From contig NZ_DATIND010000137.1 in NCBI RefSeq assembly GCF_035474595.1, positions 1 to 64,000 on the forward strand: a stretch of DNA of 64,000 nucleotides, in the 5' to 3' direction. The notes below the pieces were generated by a model, which was not told the DNA's origin, did not search any database, and saw only the letters and a program-made list of their open reading frames with translations. Both the position numbers and the translations under genes were made by a program. Position 1 is the stretch's first letter, and the number at the start of each line of letters is the position of its first letter. Source of the stretch: Longimicrobium sp. Lineage in GTDB: Bacteria > Gemmatimonadota > Gemmatimonadetes > Longimicrobiales > Longimicrobiaceae. This document shows, piece by piece, positions 27,343-36,284 of the stretch.

Positions 27343-28304
27343 CGGCCGATCTCCGCGCACTCGCGCCGGGCGATCTTCCCGCGATCGCGTCGGGGATCGA
27401 GCGCTGGGCCAGCGAGCACCCGGACCGCGCGGCGGGGCTCTCCGCGGCGGCGCAGGCGGAGCTGGCGCTGGCCTCGCTCGCCGCGGATGCGGAGGCGGGC
27501 GCCCGCCTCCTGCTGGCGGGGGATGCGGACGCCGGCACGGTGTGCGGATGGACGCCGCTGCCGTGGGACAGCGAGGTGCTCGGCGTCCCCTCCGCGCGCG
27601 TTTCCGTCCTCTCCTGGGGCGGGTGGGACGATGCGGGGGCGATGCGGATCGGCGCGGTGGTCGGAGGCGCGGTGCGCGAGGCGGACGCCTCCGGCGCGCG
27701 CCTCCTGGTCCTCCGCGCCGATGCGCGCGACGCCCGCGCCGTCCCCGCGCTGGAGGATGCGGGGTTCCGCCTGGCCGACACCCTCGTCACCTTCGCCACG
27801 CAGCGGCTGGAGGCGCCGGAGGATGCCGCGCGCGGCGTGGATGCGGCGGAGGAGCGGGACCTGGACGCGCTGCGGCGGATCGCGCGGGGCTTCCGCACCG
27901 GTCACTTCCACGCGGATCCGCGGATCCCGTCCGCGCGGGCGGAGGATGTCTACGTCCGCTGGATCGAGAACTCGCTGGCGGGGCGGGCCGACGCGGTGCT
28001 GGTCGGGCGGGACGAGCGGGACGCGGTGGAGGGATTCATCACCTGCCGCATGGACCGCCGCCGGAGCGCCTCGCTCCCGCGCCCGCACGGGGTGATCGAG
28101 CTGGTGGCGGCGGACGCAGCGGCGCAGGGGCGCGGCGTCGGCGGGCGGCTGGTGGCCGCAGCGCTGCGCTGGTTCGCCGCGCAGGGCGCCGGCTCGGCCG
28201 AGGTGGGGACGCAGATCGACAACCTGGGCGCGGTGCGGCTGTACGAGCGCTCCGGCTTCCGCATCGCCGGCTTCAGCCACACCTTCCATCGCTGGTCGCC
28301 CTGA
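27339..28304 (+). CDS. WecD/RffC-like amino-sugar N-acyltransferase (GNAT)
   Basis: 321 aa, GTG start overlapping the PGT stop (GTGA). The stretch LPWDSEVLGVPSARV is the mark of WecD/RffC-type dTDP-4-amino-sugar acetyltransferases. A second half has the GNAT acyl-CoA site (AAAQGRGVGGRLVAAAL) and NLGAVRLYERSGFRIAG. It would N-acylate the 4-amino-sugar made by the 22019/20054 pair, whose product the PGT in the same operon could load. That pathway link is inference. Confidence 0.85.
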   Translation: MTADLRALAPGDLPAIASGIERWASEHPDRAAGLSAAAQAELALASLAADAEAGARLLLAGDADAGTVCGWTPLPWDSEVLGVPSARVSVLSWGGWDDAGAMRIGAVVGGAVREADASGARLLVLRADARDARAVPALEDAGFRLADTLVTFATQRLEAPEDAARGVDAAEERDLDALRRIARGFRTGHFHADPRIPSARAEDVYVRWIENSLAGRADAVLVGRDERDAVEGFITCRMDRRRSASLPRPHGVIELVAADAAAQGRGVGGRLVAAALRWFAAQGAGSAEVGTQIDNLGAVRLYERSGFRIAGFSHTFHRWSP

Positions 28305-28752
28305 GGAACTCATACCGAATCCGGGAATTCAGTTCGAGAATCCGCGCCGCATCAACCCGACGTCATCCTGAGGCCGACCACACCGTAACCAGTATCTATA
28401 CAAGAGGTTGCAGGCCGAAGGATCTATCGGCGCGGCAGCACGTGATTCGGCGAGATGCACGGATTCTTTCGCCGGATTGTTATCATTCACGCAGAGGACC
28501 GGAGCTGCGCGAGCCGGCCCCCCTCACCGGCTGAAGCCGCAGCAACAACTACGGGAAGCCTCGCAAACCGCGCGAGGCTGTTCGGCTCGGCAACGGTTTC
28601 GGCTCCCGAGGACGCCCTCCCTTTCATCCATCTGGGTCGCGCGAGGCGCGTGTTCGACTCTGCCTGAGACGATTACGATTCTTTTCAAACGCGAAGAGCG
28701 CGAAAGGGGTGATTTTCCCCTGCCGCGCTCTTTCGTCCATCTACCTGCCGCC
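28305..28752. other. Intergenic region between convergent genes, filled by repeat copy A
   Basis: About 450 bp between the acyltransferase (plus) and a glycosyltransferase (minus). Most of it (28307-28676) is a dispersed repeat also found at 50035-50330. No gene is supported. Confidence 0.6.
28307..28676. repeat. Dispersed intergenic repeat, copy A
   Basis: Shares with 50035-50330: CTCATACCG-ATCCGG at the left; a 31-nt identical block (28538-28568 = 50192-50222) and a 22-nt block (28570-28591 = 50224-50245) in the same orientation; CTCCCTTTCATCCAT; and GTGTTCGACTC. A 20-nt block (28408-28427) and GACGTCATCCTGAG (28359-28372) occur inverted in the other copy. Not coding. Confidence 0.85.
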
Positions 28753-30003
28753 TCAGTGCCGTGCGGACGCGTCGGGCGGAGCGAGGCGGTCGTACACCTC
28801 CAGCACGGTGCGCATGAAGCGCTCGCGAGAGTGCTCCTGCGCGCGGGCGGCGGCCGTGGCGCCCATCCGCGCGGCCAGCTCGGGGTCGTCCAGCAGGCGC
28901 AGCAGCGCGGCGGCCAGCGCGCCGGCGTCCCGCGGCGGCACCAGCAGCCCTGTGCCGCCGTCGATCACCGCCGCGCGCGTCCCAGCGTTCGAGGCGGCTA
29001 CGACGGGGATCCCCATCGCCCCCGCCTCGAGCAGCACCTGCCCCAGCGCCTCGCGGTACGACGGGAGCGCCAGCACGTCGAACGCCGCCACGGTGGACTG
29101 CGGCGCGTCGACCAGCCCGGCGAAGGTCACGGCGCCCTCCAGCCCGTAGCGGGCCACGCGCTCGTGCACCTCGCGCGCAGTTTCCTTGTCGCGCTCGCTG
29201 GGGTCCACGCCGCCCACCACCACCAGGTGCGCGTCGCGGCCGGCGGCGCGCACCTCGCGGAACGCCTCCACCAGCTCCAGGATTCCCTTCTCGGCCACCA
29301 TCCGCCCCACGAACCCCACCACCCGCGCCCCCGGCGGCACCCCCAGCTCCTGGCGGCGCCGCTCGCGCGCGGCCGCGTCGAAGCGGCCGGGGTTCCACGC
29401 CTGCAGGTCCAGCCCGCAGCCACCCACCCCCAGGCAGGTCACGCGCTCGGCGGGGTGGCGGCCGCGCTCCACCATGTAGCGCGCGTCCTCGGCCCCCAGC
29501 GTGAGCGTCCACCCGGTGGACGGCGCCAGCATCCGCTCCAGCCGTGGGTACAGCCACAGCAGCAGCGGGTCGGCGCGCCCGCCCAGCCCGTCGGTGAAGA
29601 AGGTGCCGCGGGCGTGGTGCAGCACCGGGGTGCCGGTGGCCCGCGCCGCCAGGCGCCCCAGCAGCGAGGGGATGGGCCCGTGCAGGTGCACCACGTCGTA
29701 CCGCCCGCGCCGCAGCACGCCCACCAGGCGCGCCAGCGTGGCCAGGTGCCGGGCGGACCCCATCTTCCGCGAGAACTCCACGGGGATGTAGCCCACCCCG
29801 GTCCCCTCCAGCTCCGCCACGTGGGGGCCGCGCCCGCAGGCGATGTCGACCTCCCACCCATCCCGCACCAGGGCACGGGCGATGGGAAGCATCTGCCGGG
29901 GGATGGCCAGCGAGAGCGTGGCCACGTGCAGTGCCCGGCGCGGCCGAGCCGGCGCCGCGGCCGCCTCCGCGGGCGCGGAGCGCGCCGGCGCCCGCGTGCT
30001 CAC
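28753..30003 (-). CDS. Glycosyltransferase, family 4 type
   Basis: 416 aa, GTG start at 30003 that overlaps the methyltransferase stop (GTGA). GT-B fold: ALHVATLSLAIPRQMLPIARAL at the N-terminus, VVGFVGRMVAEKGILELVEAF in the hinge, and EALGQVLLEAGAMGIPVVAASNAGTRAAV (EX7E motif) in the donor domain. HLHGPIPSLLGRLAARATGTPVLHHARG matches GT4 sugar transferases. Last gene of the carbamoyltransferase operon. Donor and acceptor unknown. Confidence 0.9.
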   Translation of the reverse strand: MSTRAPARSAPAEAAAAPARPRRALHVATLSLAIPRQMLPIARALVRDGWEVDIACGRGPHVAELEGTGVGYIPVEFSRKMGSARHLATLARLVGVLRRGRYDVVHLHGPIPSLLGRLAARATGTPVLHHARGTFFTDGLGGRADPLLLWLYPRLERMLAPSTGWTLTLGAEDARYMVERGRHPAERVTCLGVGGCGLDLQAWNPGRFDAAARERRRQELGVPPGARVVGFVGRMVAEKGILELVEAFREVRAAGRDAHLVVVGGVDPSERDKETAREVHERVARYGLEGAVTFAGLVDAPQSTVAAFDVLALPSYREALGQVLLEAGAMGIPVVAASNAGTRAAVIDGGTGLLVPPRDAGALAAALLRLLDDPELAARMGATAAARAQEHSRERFMRTVLEVYDRLAPPDASARH

Positions 30004-30884
30004 CCGCCCACCACCCCGGCCCGCTCCCGCCGCTCCGCGGGTGACGCGTCGCCGCGGGCGCCCGGCGCCGTCATCCACACGTACATCTGCTGGCGGCCGC
30101 CCACGCGCTGGATGCCGCGCAGCACCGCCCGCTTGGCGCTCCGCAGCAGCGACCGCCGGGCCGGCGGCGAGCCGCGCATCCCGGGAATCGCCCGCTGCTC
30201 CACGCCGGCGAAGCCCGCGTTGCGTGCCAGCAGGTCCATCGACTCGCGGGTGAAGAACTGGATGTGCGCGGGCGCCTGCAGCACCGAGCCCGCCAGCCGC
30301 CGCGGGGCCAGGCCCACCACCCGGAACGCCCACGCCCCCACCGTGGGCACCTTCATCACCAGCACCCCGCCCGGCGCCAGCAGCTCGCGGGCGCGGCGCG
30401 CGAAGGCGGTGGGATCGGGAAGGTGCTCCAGCACGTCCCACATGGTCACCGCCTGGAACGGGCCCGGGAGGTCGGCGCTGAGGAAGTCGCCCGAGACGGC
30501 GTCCAGCCCGCGCGCGCGGCAGAGCTCCGCCGCCGCGGGAGAGAGGTCGATGCCGAAGGGGCGATACCCCGCCTCGGCGGCGGCGGCCAGGAACTCGCCG
30601 TTGCCGCATCCCACGTCCAGCACCGCGCCCCCGGCGGGCACGCGGGGGACGAAGTCCTGCGCGATGCGCTCGCGCACCGAGCGCTGGAACACCGGATCGT
30701 CGCGGAACCCCGAGTAGTCGTGGTGATACAGGTCGCCCAGCGCCTCGGCCTCTTCCCGGCCGCCGTGCCCGAAGTGGTGCCCGCAGGCGCGGCACCCGGC
30801 GAAGGTCCACCCGTCCAGCCCGAAGTAGCGCTTCAGCGCCGCGCCCCCGCACACCGGGCAGCGCGCGTCGTTGGCTTCGCTCAT
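30000..30884 (-). CDS. Class I SAM methyltransferase with zinc-ribbon-like N-terminus
   Basis: 294 aa. The N-terminus has two CxxC pairs (CPVCGG and CRACG), as in methyltransferase_13-type proteins of sugar loci. The SAM fold follows: VLDVGCGNGEF, then DLPGPFQAVTMWDVLEHLPDP and RELLAPGGVLVMKVP. A C-terminal stretch (RESMDLLARNAGF) suggests a sugar or lipid-linked substrate. ATG 30884 overlaps the asparagine-synthase stop (ATGA). Confidence 0.88.
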   Translation of the reverse strand: MSEANDARCPVCGGAALKRYFGLDGWTFAGCRACGHHFGHGGREEAEALGDLYHHDYSGFRDDPVFQRSVRERIAQDFVPRVPAGGAVLDVGCGNGEFLAAAAEAGYRPFGIDLSPAAAELCRARGLDAVSGDFLSADLPGPFQAVTMWDVLEHLPDPTAFARRARELLAPGGVLVMKVPTVGAWAFRVVGLAPRRLAGSVLQAPAHIQFFTRESMDLLARNAGFAGVEQRAIPGMRGSPPARRSLLRSAKRAVLRGIQRVGGRQQMYVWMTAPGARGDASPAERRERAGVVGG

Positions 30885-32851
30885 CCCGCCCGTCCTCCCA
30901 TGCCCGCCACCGCCACCTGCACGCCGGAAGCGCGCGCCGGCACGTCCAGCCGGTCGTGCGGCGACAGCGTCCGGTCGATGAAGATCCGCATCCACAGCTC
31001 CAGAAGAAGGAGGAGCCAGATCCGGCTCCCGTGCTCCTCGCGCCCGCTCCGGTGCGCGTCCAGCAGCGCGCGCACCGCGTCGGGGCGGAAGAATCCCCGC
31101 GACGCCGCCGCGTCGTCCAGCAGCACCCCGGCGGCCGCGCGCCCCAGCGGCCCACGCAGCCACGCGCCCACCGGCACCGCGAAGCCCTGCTTGCGCCGGT
31201 AGATCCCCTCGCGGGGAACGTAGCGCGCGGCCAGGCGCTTCAGCAGGTGCTTGGGCTCCCACCCGGCCAGCTTCACCCCCGCGGGGATGCGCGCGGCCAG
31301 CTCCATCAGCGCGGGGTCCAGCAGCGGACTGCGCAGCTCCAGCCCGTACGCCATGCTGGCCACGTCGGCCTTGGCCAGCATCAGGTCCGGAAGGACGGTG
31401 GCGATCTCGGCCGCCAGCACCCGGTCGGCGTCCGTCGGCCCGTCCGCCCGCGCGAAGGCGTCCAGCCAGTGCGCGTCCGCATCGCCCGCGGGGAGACGGC
31501 GGGCGAAATCCGGCTCCAGCAAGCCGTCCAGCCGGCCCCGGAAGCCGCGCTCGGCCAGCGGATCGAACACCCACTCCAGCCGCGCCCCCCGCGCCGGCTC
31601 CGCCAGCCGCCGCAGCCGCCGGGCGGCCCGCGCGGCCGCGCCCCCGGCGCGCTCCGCCGCGCGCAGCGCGCCCGGGAGCGCGCCCCGGCGGAGCGCCGAC
31701 GGCACCACGCGCATGTAGGTGGACGCGGCGCGCGCCAGCAGCGGCCCCGGGTACCCCGCGAAGAGCTCGTCCCCGCCATCCCCCGTGAGCGCCACGGTCA
31801 CGTGCTCGCGCGCCGCCTGCGACAGGTACATGGTCGGCAGCGTGGCCGCGTCTCCGAACGGCTCCCCCGCCGCGTACACCAGCCAGGGGAGGACGGCGGC
31901 CGCGTCGGCGCGGACCATGTGCTCGTGGTGGTCGGTGCCCAGGTGGCGGGCCACGCGGCGCGCGTGCTCCAGCTCGCTGAACCCCGCCTCCTCGAACCCC
32001 GCGGAGATGGTGGTCACCTTCCCCGGCGAGAGCTCGGCCATCACCCCCGCCACCAGGCTGGAGTCCACCCCGCCGCTCAGGAAGGCGCCGATCGGCACGT
32101 CGGCCACCAGCCGGCGCCCCACCGCCGCGCGCACCTCGCCGTCGATCGCCCCCAGCCACTCCTCTTCCGAGCGCCGCTCCTGCCGGGCGAAGCTCAGGCT
32201 CCAGTAAGAGTGGATCGACAAAGTGCCGCCGCGGAACTCGGCGCGGTGCGCGGGGGGAAGCTTGCGGACGCCCTCCACGAAGCTCCCCTCGCCGGGGACG
32301 CACAGGTAGTGGAGGAAGTCGCGCACGGCGCCCGGGCGCACCTCGGGCGCCGCCGGGAGCAGCTCCAGCAGCGCGGGAAGGGTGGAGGCGAAGGCCAGCC
32401 CGCCGCCGTCCTCGGCGTAGTACAGCGGCTTCTTCCCCACGCGGTCGCGGGCGAGGTGAAGGACGCCGCGCGCGTCGTCCCACAGCGCCAGGGCGAACAT
32501 CCCCGACGCGCGGCGCAGCAGCCCTTCGATCCCCCACTCCTCGTAGCCGTGGACCACCACCTCGGTGTCGCTGTGCGAGCGGAAGCGGTGGCGCCCCTCC
32601 AGCTGCCGGCGCAGCTCCTGGAAGTTGTAGATCTCGCCGTTGAAGACCACGCGCACCGTGCCGTCCTCGTTCGCCATGGGCTGGCGCGCGTCGTCCGACA
32701 GGTCGATGACCGAAAGGCGGCGGTGCCCCAGCATGGCCGCGGGGCCGCACCACTCGCCCAGCTGGTCCGGCCCGCGGTGCTCGAGAGCCTCCGTCGACGC
32801 GCGCAGCCGCGCCGGCTCGGGGCGCCCCACGCGCCCGCAGATCCCGCACAT
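30881..32851 (-). CDS. asnB: Asparagine synthase (glutamine-hydrolysing) type amidotransferase
   Basis: 656 aa. N-terminal Ntn glutaminase with Cys2 nucleophile (MCGICGRVG), RHRRLSVIDLS and NGEIYNFQEL. The C-terminal ATP-pyrophosphatase domain has the PP-loop SGGVDSS near residue 260 and ALTGDGGDELFAGYP. In polysaccharide loci this family often amidates uronic acids, which fits ugd and the UDP-HexNAcA dehydrogenase here, but true asparagine synthesis is equally possible. It overlaps the next gene by 4 bp and follows a GT by 4 bp. Confidence 0.92.
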   Translation of the reverse strand: MCGICGRVGRPEPARLRASTEALEHRGPDQLGEWCGPAAMLGHRRLSVIDLSDDARQPMANEDGTVRVVFNGEIYNFQELRRQLEGRHRFRSHSDTEVVVHGYEEWGIEGLLRRASGMFALALWDDARGVLHLARDRVGKKPLYYAEDGGGLAFASTLPALLELLPAAPEVRPGAVRDFLHYLCVPGEGSFVEGVRKLPPAHRAEFRGGTLSIHSYWSLSFARQERRSEEEWLGAIDGEVRAAVGRRLVADVPIGAFLSGGVDSSLVAGVMAELSPGKVTTISAGFEEAGFSELEHARRVARHLGTDHHEHMVRADAAAVLPWLVYAAGEPFGDAATLPTMYLSQAAREHVTVALTGDGGDELFAGYPGPLLARAASTYMRVVPSALRRGALPGALRAAERAGGAAARAARRLRRLAEPARGARLEWVFDPLAERGFRGRLDGLLEPDFARRLPAGDADAHWLDAFARADGPTDADRVLAAEIATVLPDLMLAKADVASMAYGLELRSPLLDPALMELAARIPAGVKLAGWEPKHLLKRLAARYVPREGIYRRKQGFAVPVGAWLRGPLGRAAAGVLLDDAAASRGFFRPDAVRALLDAHRSGREEHGSRIWLLLLLELWMRIFIDRTLSPHDRLDVPARASGVQVAVAGMGGRAG

Positions 32852-32855
32852 GGTC

Positions 32856-34007
32856 CTACTCCGCTGGAAGGTGGCCGTGGGCCACGGCCTGGAAGAACCG
32901 CCCGTACCCGGCGGCGATGGCCGGCGCCGCGAAGTCGTTCGCCCGCGCCCGCCCCGCCTCGCGCAGCCGCCCCGCGAGCGCGCCGTCGCCCAGCACCCGC
33001 GCCAGCGCGCCGGCCAGCGCCCCCGCGTCCGACGGGGGGATGAGGAGCCCGCTCTTGCCGTCGCGGATGATCTCGGCGGGGCCGTGCGGGCAGTCGGTGG
33101 CCACCACCGGGGTGCCCACCGCCATCGCCTCCACGATCACGTTGCCGAACCCCTCCCAGAGCGACGACAGGGCGAAGACGTCCGCCGCGCGCATCAGCTG
33201 GTACGGGTTCGCGCGGAAGCCCGGCATCCACACCGCGTCGGCGATGCCGAGCGCCGCGGCCTGCGCGGTGAGCTCGCCGCGCAGCTCGCCCTCGCCCACC
33301 AGCCAGAGCCGGGCGGCGGGGACGGTGCGCCGCAGGAGCGCGAACGCATCGAGCAGGGTGGAAAAGCCCTTCTGCTCGGTCAGCCGCCCGCAGGCCAGCA
33401 CCACGGGCCCCTCGCCCGGCGGGGGCTCGAAGGGCTCGGCGGCCAGGCGCATCACCTCGTCGTCCACGCCGGCATTGTAGATCACGCGGATGCGGGGCGC
33501 CACCCGCGGCACCACCCGCGCCACCTCGTCCTCGACGCCGCGCGAGATGGCCACCACCCCGGCCGCGCGCGGGTAGAGGGCGCGGATGGCGCGCAGCAGC
33601 GCCCGGCGCCGCCAGTCTGGGTCGCGCAGGAACTCCATCGCGGGCGACACCTGCACGCCGGCCACCACGGGCGGCGCGCCGCGCAGCCCGGCGGTGGAGG
33701 CCAGCGCCACGCAGTTCGCGTGGTCCATGAACGAGCACACCAGGTCGGGGCGCAGCCGGCGGACCAGGCGGCGCAGCGCCAGCGGCGCGCGCGCCATCCG
33801 CCCCCCGGGAAGGGGGTGGAACGCCACGTCGGGGGCAAGCTCGCTTTCGTACGAGCCGCCCCCGCGCGCCACCGCCACCGACACCCGGAACCGCCCGCGG
33901 TCCAGGTGGTTGGCCACTCTCACCAGGTGCTTTTCGGCCCCGCCGCCCCCCAGCGAGGCGGTGAAGAAGAGAACGTGCAGCCGCTCCTCCGCTCTAGGCT
34001 CCGGCAC
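32856..34007 (-). CDS. Glycosyltransferase, family 4 type
   Basis: 383 aa GT-B. N-terminal VLFFTASLGGGGAEKHLVRVANHL (Gly-rich loop), hinge PVVLACGRLTEQKGFSTLLDAFALL, donor domain WEGFGNVIVEAMAVGTPVVATDCPHGPAEI with the EX7E pattern. This set is typical of GT4 enzymes that make repeat units. It overlaps the carbamoyltransferase 3' end by 14 bp, so it is translated from the same message. Confidence 0.93.
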   Translation of the reverse strand: MPEPRAEERLHVLFFTASLGGGGAEKHLVRVANHLDRGRFRVSVAVARGGGSYESELAPDVAFHPLPGGRMARAPLALRRLVRRLRPDLVCSFMDHANCVALASTAGLRGAPPVVAGVQVSPAMEFLRDPDWRRRALLRAIRALYPRAAGVVAISRGVEDEVARVVPRVAPRIRVIYNAGVDDEVMRLAAEPFEPPPGEGPVVLACGRLTEQKGFSTLLDAFALLRRTVPAARLWLVGEGELRGELTAQAAALGIADAVWMPGFRANPYQLMRAADVFALSSLWEGFGNVIVEAMAVGTPVVATDCPHGPAEIIRDGKSGLLIPPSDAGALAGALARVLGDGALAGRLREAGRARANDFAAPAIAAGYGRFFQAVAHGHLPAE

Positions 34008-35751
34008 CGGCCGCGACCGCGGCGGTGCGCATGCGCTCGCCGCCCGCGCGCTCGCCGGGCCGTCCGTTCAGGTGGACGACGAAGGGCCCCGCCGCCAGCA
34101 CGTCCAGGCGGCCGTCCATGAAGGCGCGCACCGCGTCGCGCGGCGTGCAGACGATGGGCTCTTCGTGCATGTTGAAGCTGGTGTTGATCACCGTGGGGCT
34201 TCCCGTCAGCCGCTCGTACTCGGCCAGCATGCGGAACACACCCGGGTTGGAGCGCTCCGTGACCAGCTGCGGCCGCGCCGTGCCGTCCACGTGCACCGCC
34301 GCCGGCGCGATGGCCTTCATGCGGTCGGTGCAGTCGAAGGTCACGGTCATGAACTCGGCCGCGTGCCGCGCGCGCTCCACCCCGTGGAACAGGTCGCCGG
34401 CGCGGTGCGCCAGCGCCATGGGCGCGAAGGGCATGAACTCGGTGCGATTCAGCCGCCGGTTCAGCCAGTCGTTCACGGTGGGGTCGGTGGCCGAGTACAG
34501 GATCGAGCGATTACCCAGCGCGCGCGGGCCGTACTCCATCCGCCCGTCGAAGCGCGCCACCACCTTCCCCTCGGCCACCAGCCGCGCCACCTCGGCGTCG
34601 GGGTCGGCGGCGCGCTCGAAGGGGAGGCCGCTCTCGCGCACCGCCGCCTCGATCTCGCGCTCGGTGAACCCCGGCCCCAGGTACACGTGGTCCAGCGCGC
34701 GGGGCATCAGCCCGTCGCTGCGGGCGGCCAGCCAGAGCGCGGCGCCGGTGCCCACGCCGCCATCGCTCATGGCGGGGTAGACGAAGATCTTCTCGACGCC
34801 GGGGATCTCCATCACCCGCTGGTTCATCTTCACGTTGGCGAAGACGCCCCCGGCGCCCACCACGTGCGTGAGCCCGTGGCGGGCAAGGTACAACGCCACG
34901 TAGCGCTGCACCACCTCTTCCAGCACCGTCTGGTACGCCGCGGCCATGTCCTCGCGCGAGTACTGCCCGGCCAGCCGGCGCGCGCCGTACGGGTCCTGCG
35001 GCGTCTTCAGCCGGTAGTAATCGTCGCGCGACACGTCGAAGCCCTCGCGCACGCGCGGGCCCAGCACCTCGGGGTCGCCGAAGGCGGCCAGCCCCACGAT
35101 CTTCCCCTCGTGGCGGTTGGGCTTGAAGCCCAGCGCCTGCGTCACGCGGCGGTAGAAGGTGCCCAGCGAGTGGGGATAGGGGATGCTCTGCAGCAGCCGC
35201 ATCCGCCCGCCCTCGCACAGGTAGAACGACCCCGCCGCGCCGCTCCCGTAGCCGTCCAGCGACACGCCCAGCGCGCGGTCGAACCCCGAGGAGAAGTAGG
35301 CGCTGGCCACGTGCGCGGCCTGGTGGTCCACGTAATGGATGCGCCCCGCCAGCCCCATCTCCACCAGCGGCTGGGTGATCTCGCGCTCCAAGCGGCGCCC
35401 CGACGCCCAGTTGGGGTCGCGCACGATGTTGCGCGTGTAGTTGGCCAGGTGCGCGCCGCGCTCGCGCAGCGGCGCCCCCGACGTGGCCGCGAAGGGCAGG
35501 TTGCGCGCCCAGTTGCGCGCGTTCAGCATCAGCTCGCGCCGGGGCGCCAGCCAGGGCAGCGCCACCGCGTCCACGTCGCGCGGGCCGATCCCCGCGAGGT
35601 CCAGCACCGCCTGGATGGCCTGGCGCGGCATCCCGCCCTGGTTCTTCACGCGCGTGAACCGCTCTTCGGCCGCCGCGGCGACCACCGTCCCGTCCACTAC
35701 AAGCCCCGCGGCCGACTCGTGCGCCGGGGGCGAAATGCCAAGGATCACCAT
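33994..35751 (-). CDS. NodU/TobZ-type O-carbamoyltransferase
   Basis: 585 aa. N-terminal VILGISPPAHESAAGLV and AAAAEERFTRVKN, central DHQAAHVASAYFSSG, and the C-terminal GRMEYGPRALGNRSIL and SPTVINTSFNMHEEPIV are all signatures of this family. The enzyme uses carbamoyl phosphate and ATP to make carbamoyl-adenylate and puts carbamoyl on a sugar hydroxyl. It leads an operon with a GT, an asparagine synthase, a methyltransferase and a second GT, so a carbamoylated and amidated glycan is likely. No clear -35/-10 was found in the 530 bp upstream. Confidence 0.94.
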   Translation of the reverse strand: MVILGISPPAHESAAGLVVDGTVVAAAAEERFTRVKNQGGMPRQAIQAVLDLAGIGPRDVDAVALPWLAPRRELMLNARNWARNLPFAATSGAPLRERGAHLANYTRNIVRDPNWASGRRLEREITQPLVEMGLAGRIHYVDHQAAHVASAYFSSGFDRALGVSLDGYGSGAAGSFYLCEGGRMRLLQSIPYPHSLGTFYRRVTQALGFKPNRHEGKIVGLAAFGDPEVLGPRVREGFDVSRDDYYRLKTPQDPYGARRLAGQYSREDMAAAYQTVLEEVVQRYVALYLARHGLTHVVGAGGVFANVKMNQRVMEIPGVEKIFVYPAMSDGGVGTGAALWLAARSDGLMPRALDHVYLGPGFTEREIEAAVRESGLPFERAADPDAEVARLVAEGKVVARFDGRMEYGPRALGNRSILYSATDPTVNDWLNRRLNRTEFMPFAPMALAHRAGDLFHGVERARHAAEFMTVTFDCTDRMKAIAPAAVHVDGTARPQLVTERSNPGVFRMLAEYERLTGSPTVINTSFNMHEEPIVCTPRDAVRAFMDGRLDVLAAGPFVVHLNGRPGERAGGERMRTAAVAAGAGA

Positions 35752-36284
35752 CGGTCTGCACCTGCAGGGGAAGAGGGGACGGGGCGGCGCGGCGGGAAAG
35801 CCGTGCAGCGGCTACAAACGCATGCTTTATGCCTGCCACACTCCACGGTAGCACATCGCCCGGCAAAACATATGTTGCTCCACGCGTGAACGGCAACGGC
35901 GGCGGCGCGCATGGATTCCCACGCACCCTCCATCCTTCCCGGAGTACGCGAATCTCCCTGTGGATCGCCCGCATCTCCCTCGTCGCGCGTGCCCGCGTGG
36001 CGGTGCGTCGGGACGATCGTCGGATCTCACGCGGAGGCGCGGAGAACTGCCGTGTTTTTCCGCGTCTCCGCGTCCTCCGCGAGAGTCACGTCTCTCCTGG
36101 CCGGGAGATGTCGAATCCCCCCAAACCGAACGGCCCCGCCGCCGATCATCCGGCAGCAGGGCTGGAAGGAAAGGAACAGCGTGTATGGAGATCGCGGAAA
36201 GCGGCGATCAGGAAAGCGCGATCCATCCCCCGATCGCGCTCCCCCGCAGGCCAGGAGTGCAATCGGGGATTGCGGAAGCGGGCG
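35752..36284. other. Intergenic region with imperfect hairpin
   Basis: 530 bp upstream of the carbamoyltransferase and downstream of the next methyltransferase operon. I see no gene: reading frames are Arg/Ser-rich and motif-free. The notable element is the hairpin at 36026-36085. No good promoter hexamers were found for the carbamoyltransferase, although one must lie here. Confidence 0.5.
36026..36085. repeat. ACGGAGG-family hairpin, imperfect copy
   Basis: Arms about 36026-36045 (CTCACGCGGAGGCGCGGAGA) and 36065-36085 form an imperfect stem over a loop containing TTTTT. Related in sequence to the palindrome at 19881-19950. Confidence 0.55.

Noticed and set aside
28408-30717. A 769-codon plus-strand frame across repeat copy A and two minus-strand genes
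   Set aside because: It crosses an intergenic repeat and the reverse of a GT and a methyltransferase; no domain seen.
35752-35900. Possible sigma54 site (TGGCAG) upstream of the carbamoyltransferase
   Set aside because: The GC element of the -12 box is missing at the right distance (AAGCA in place of TTGC).
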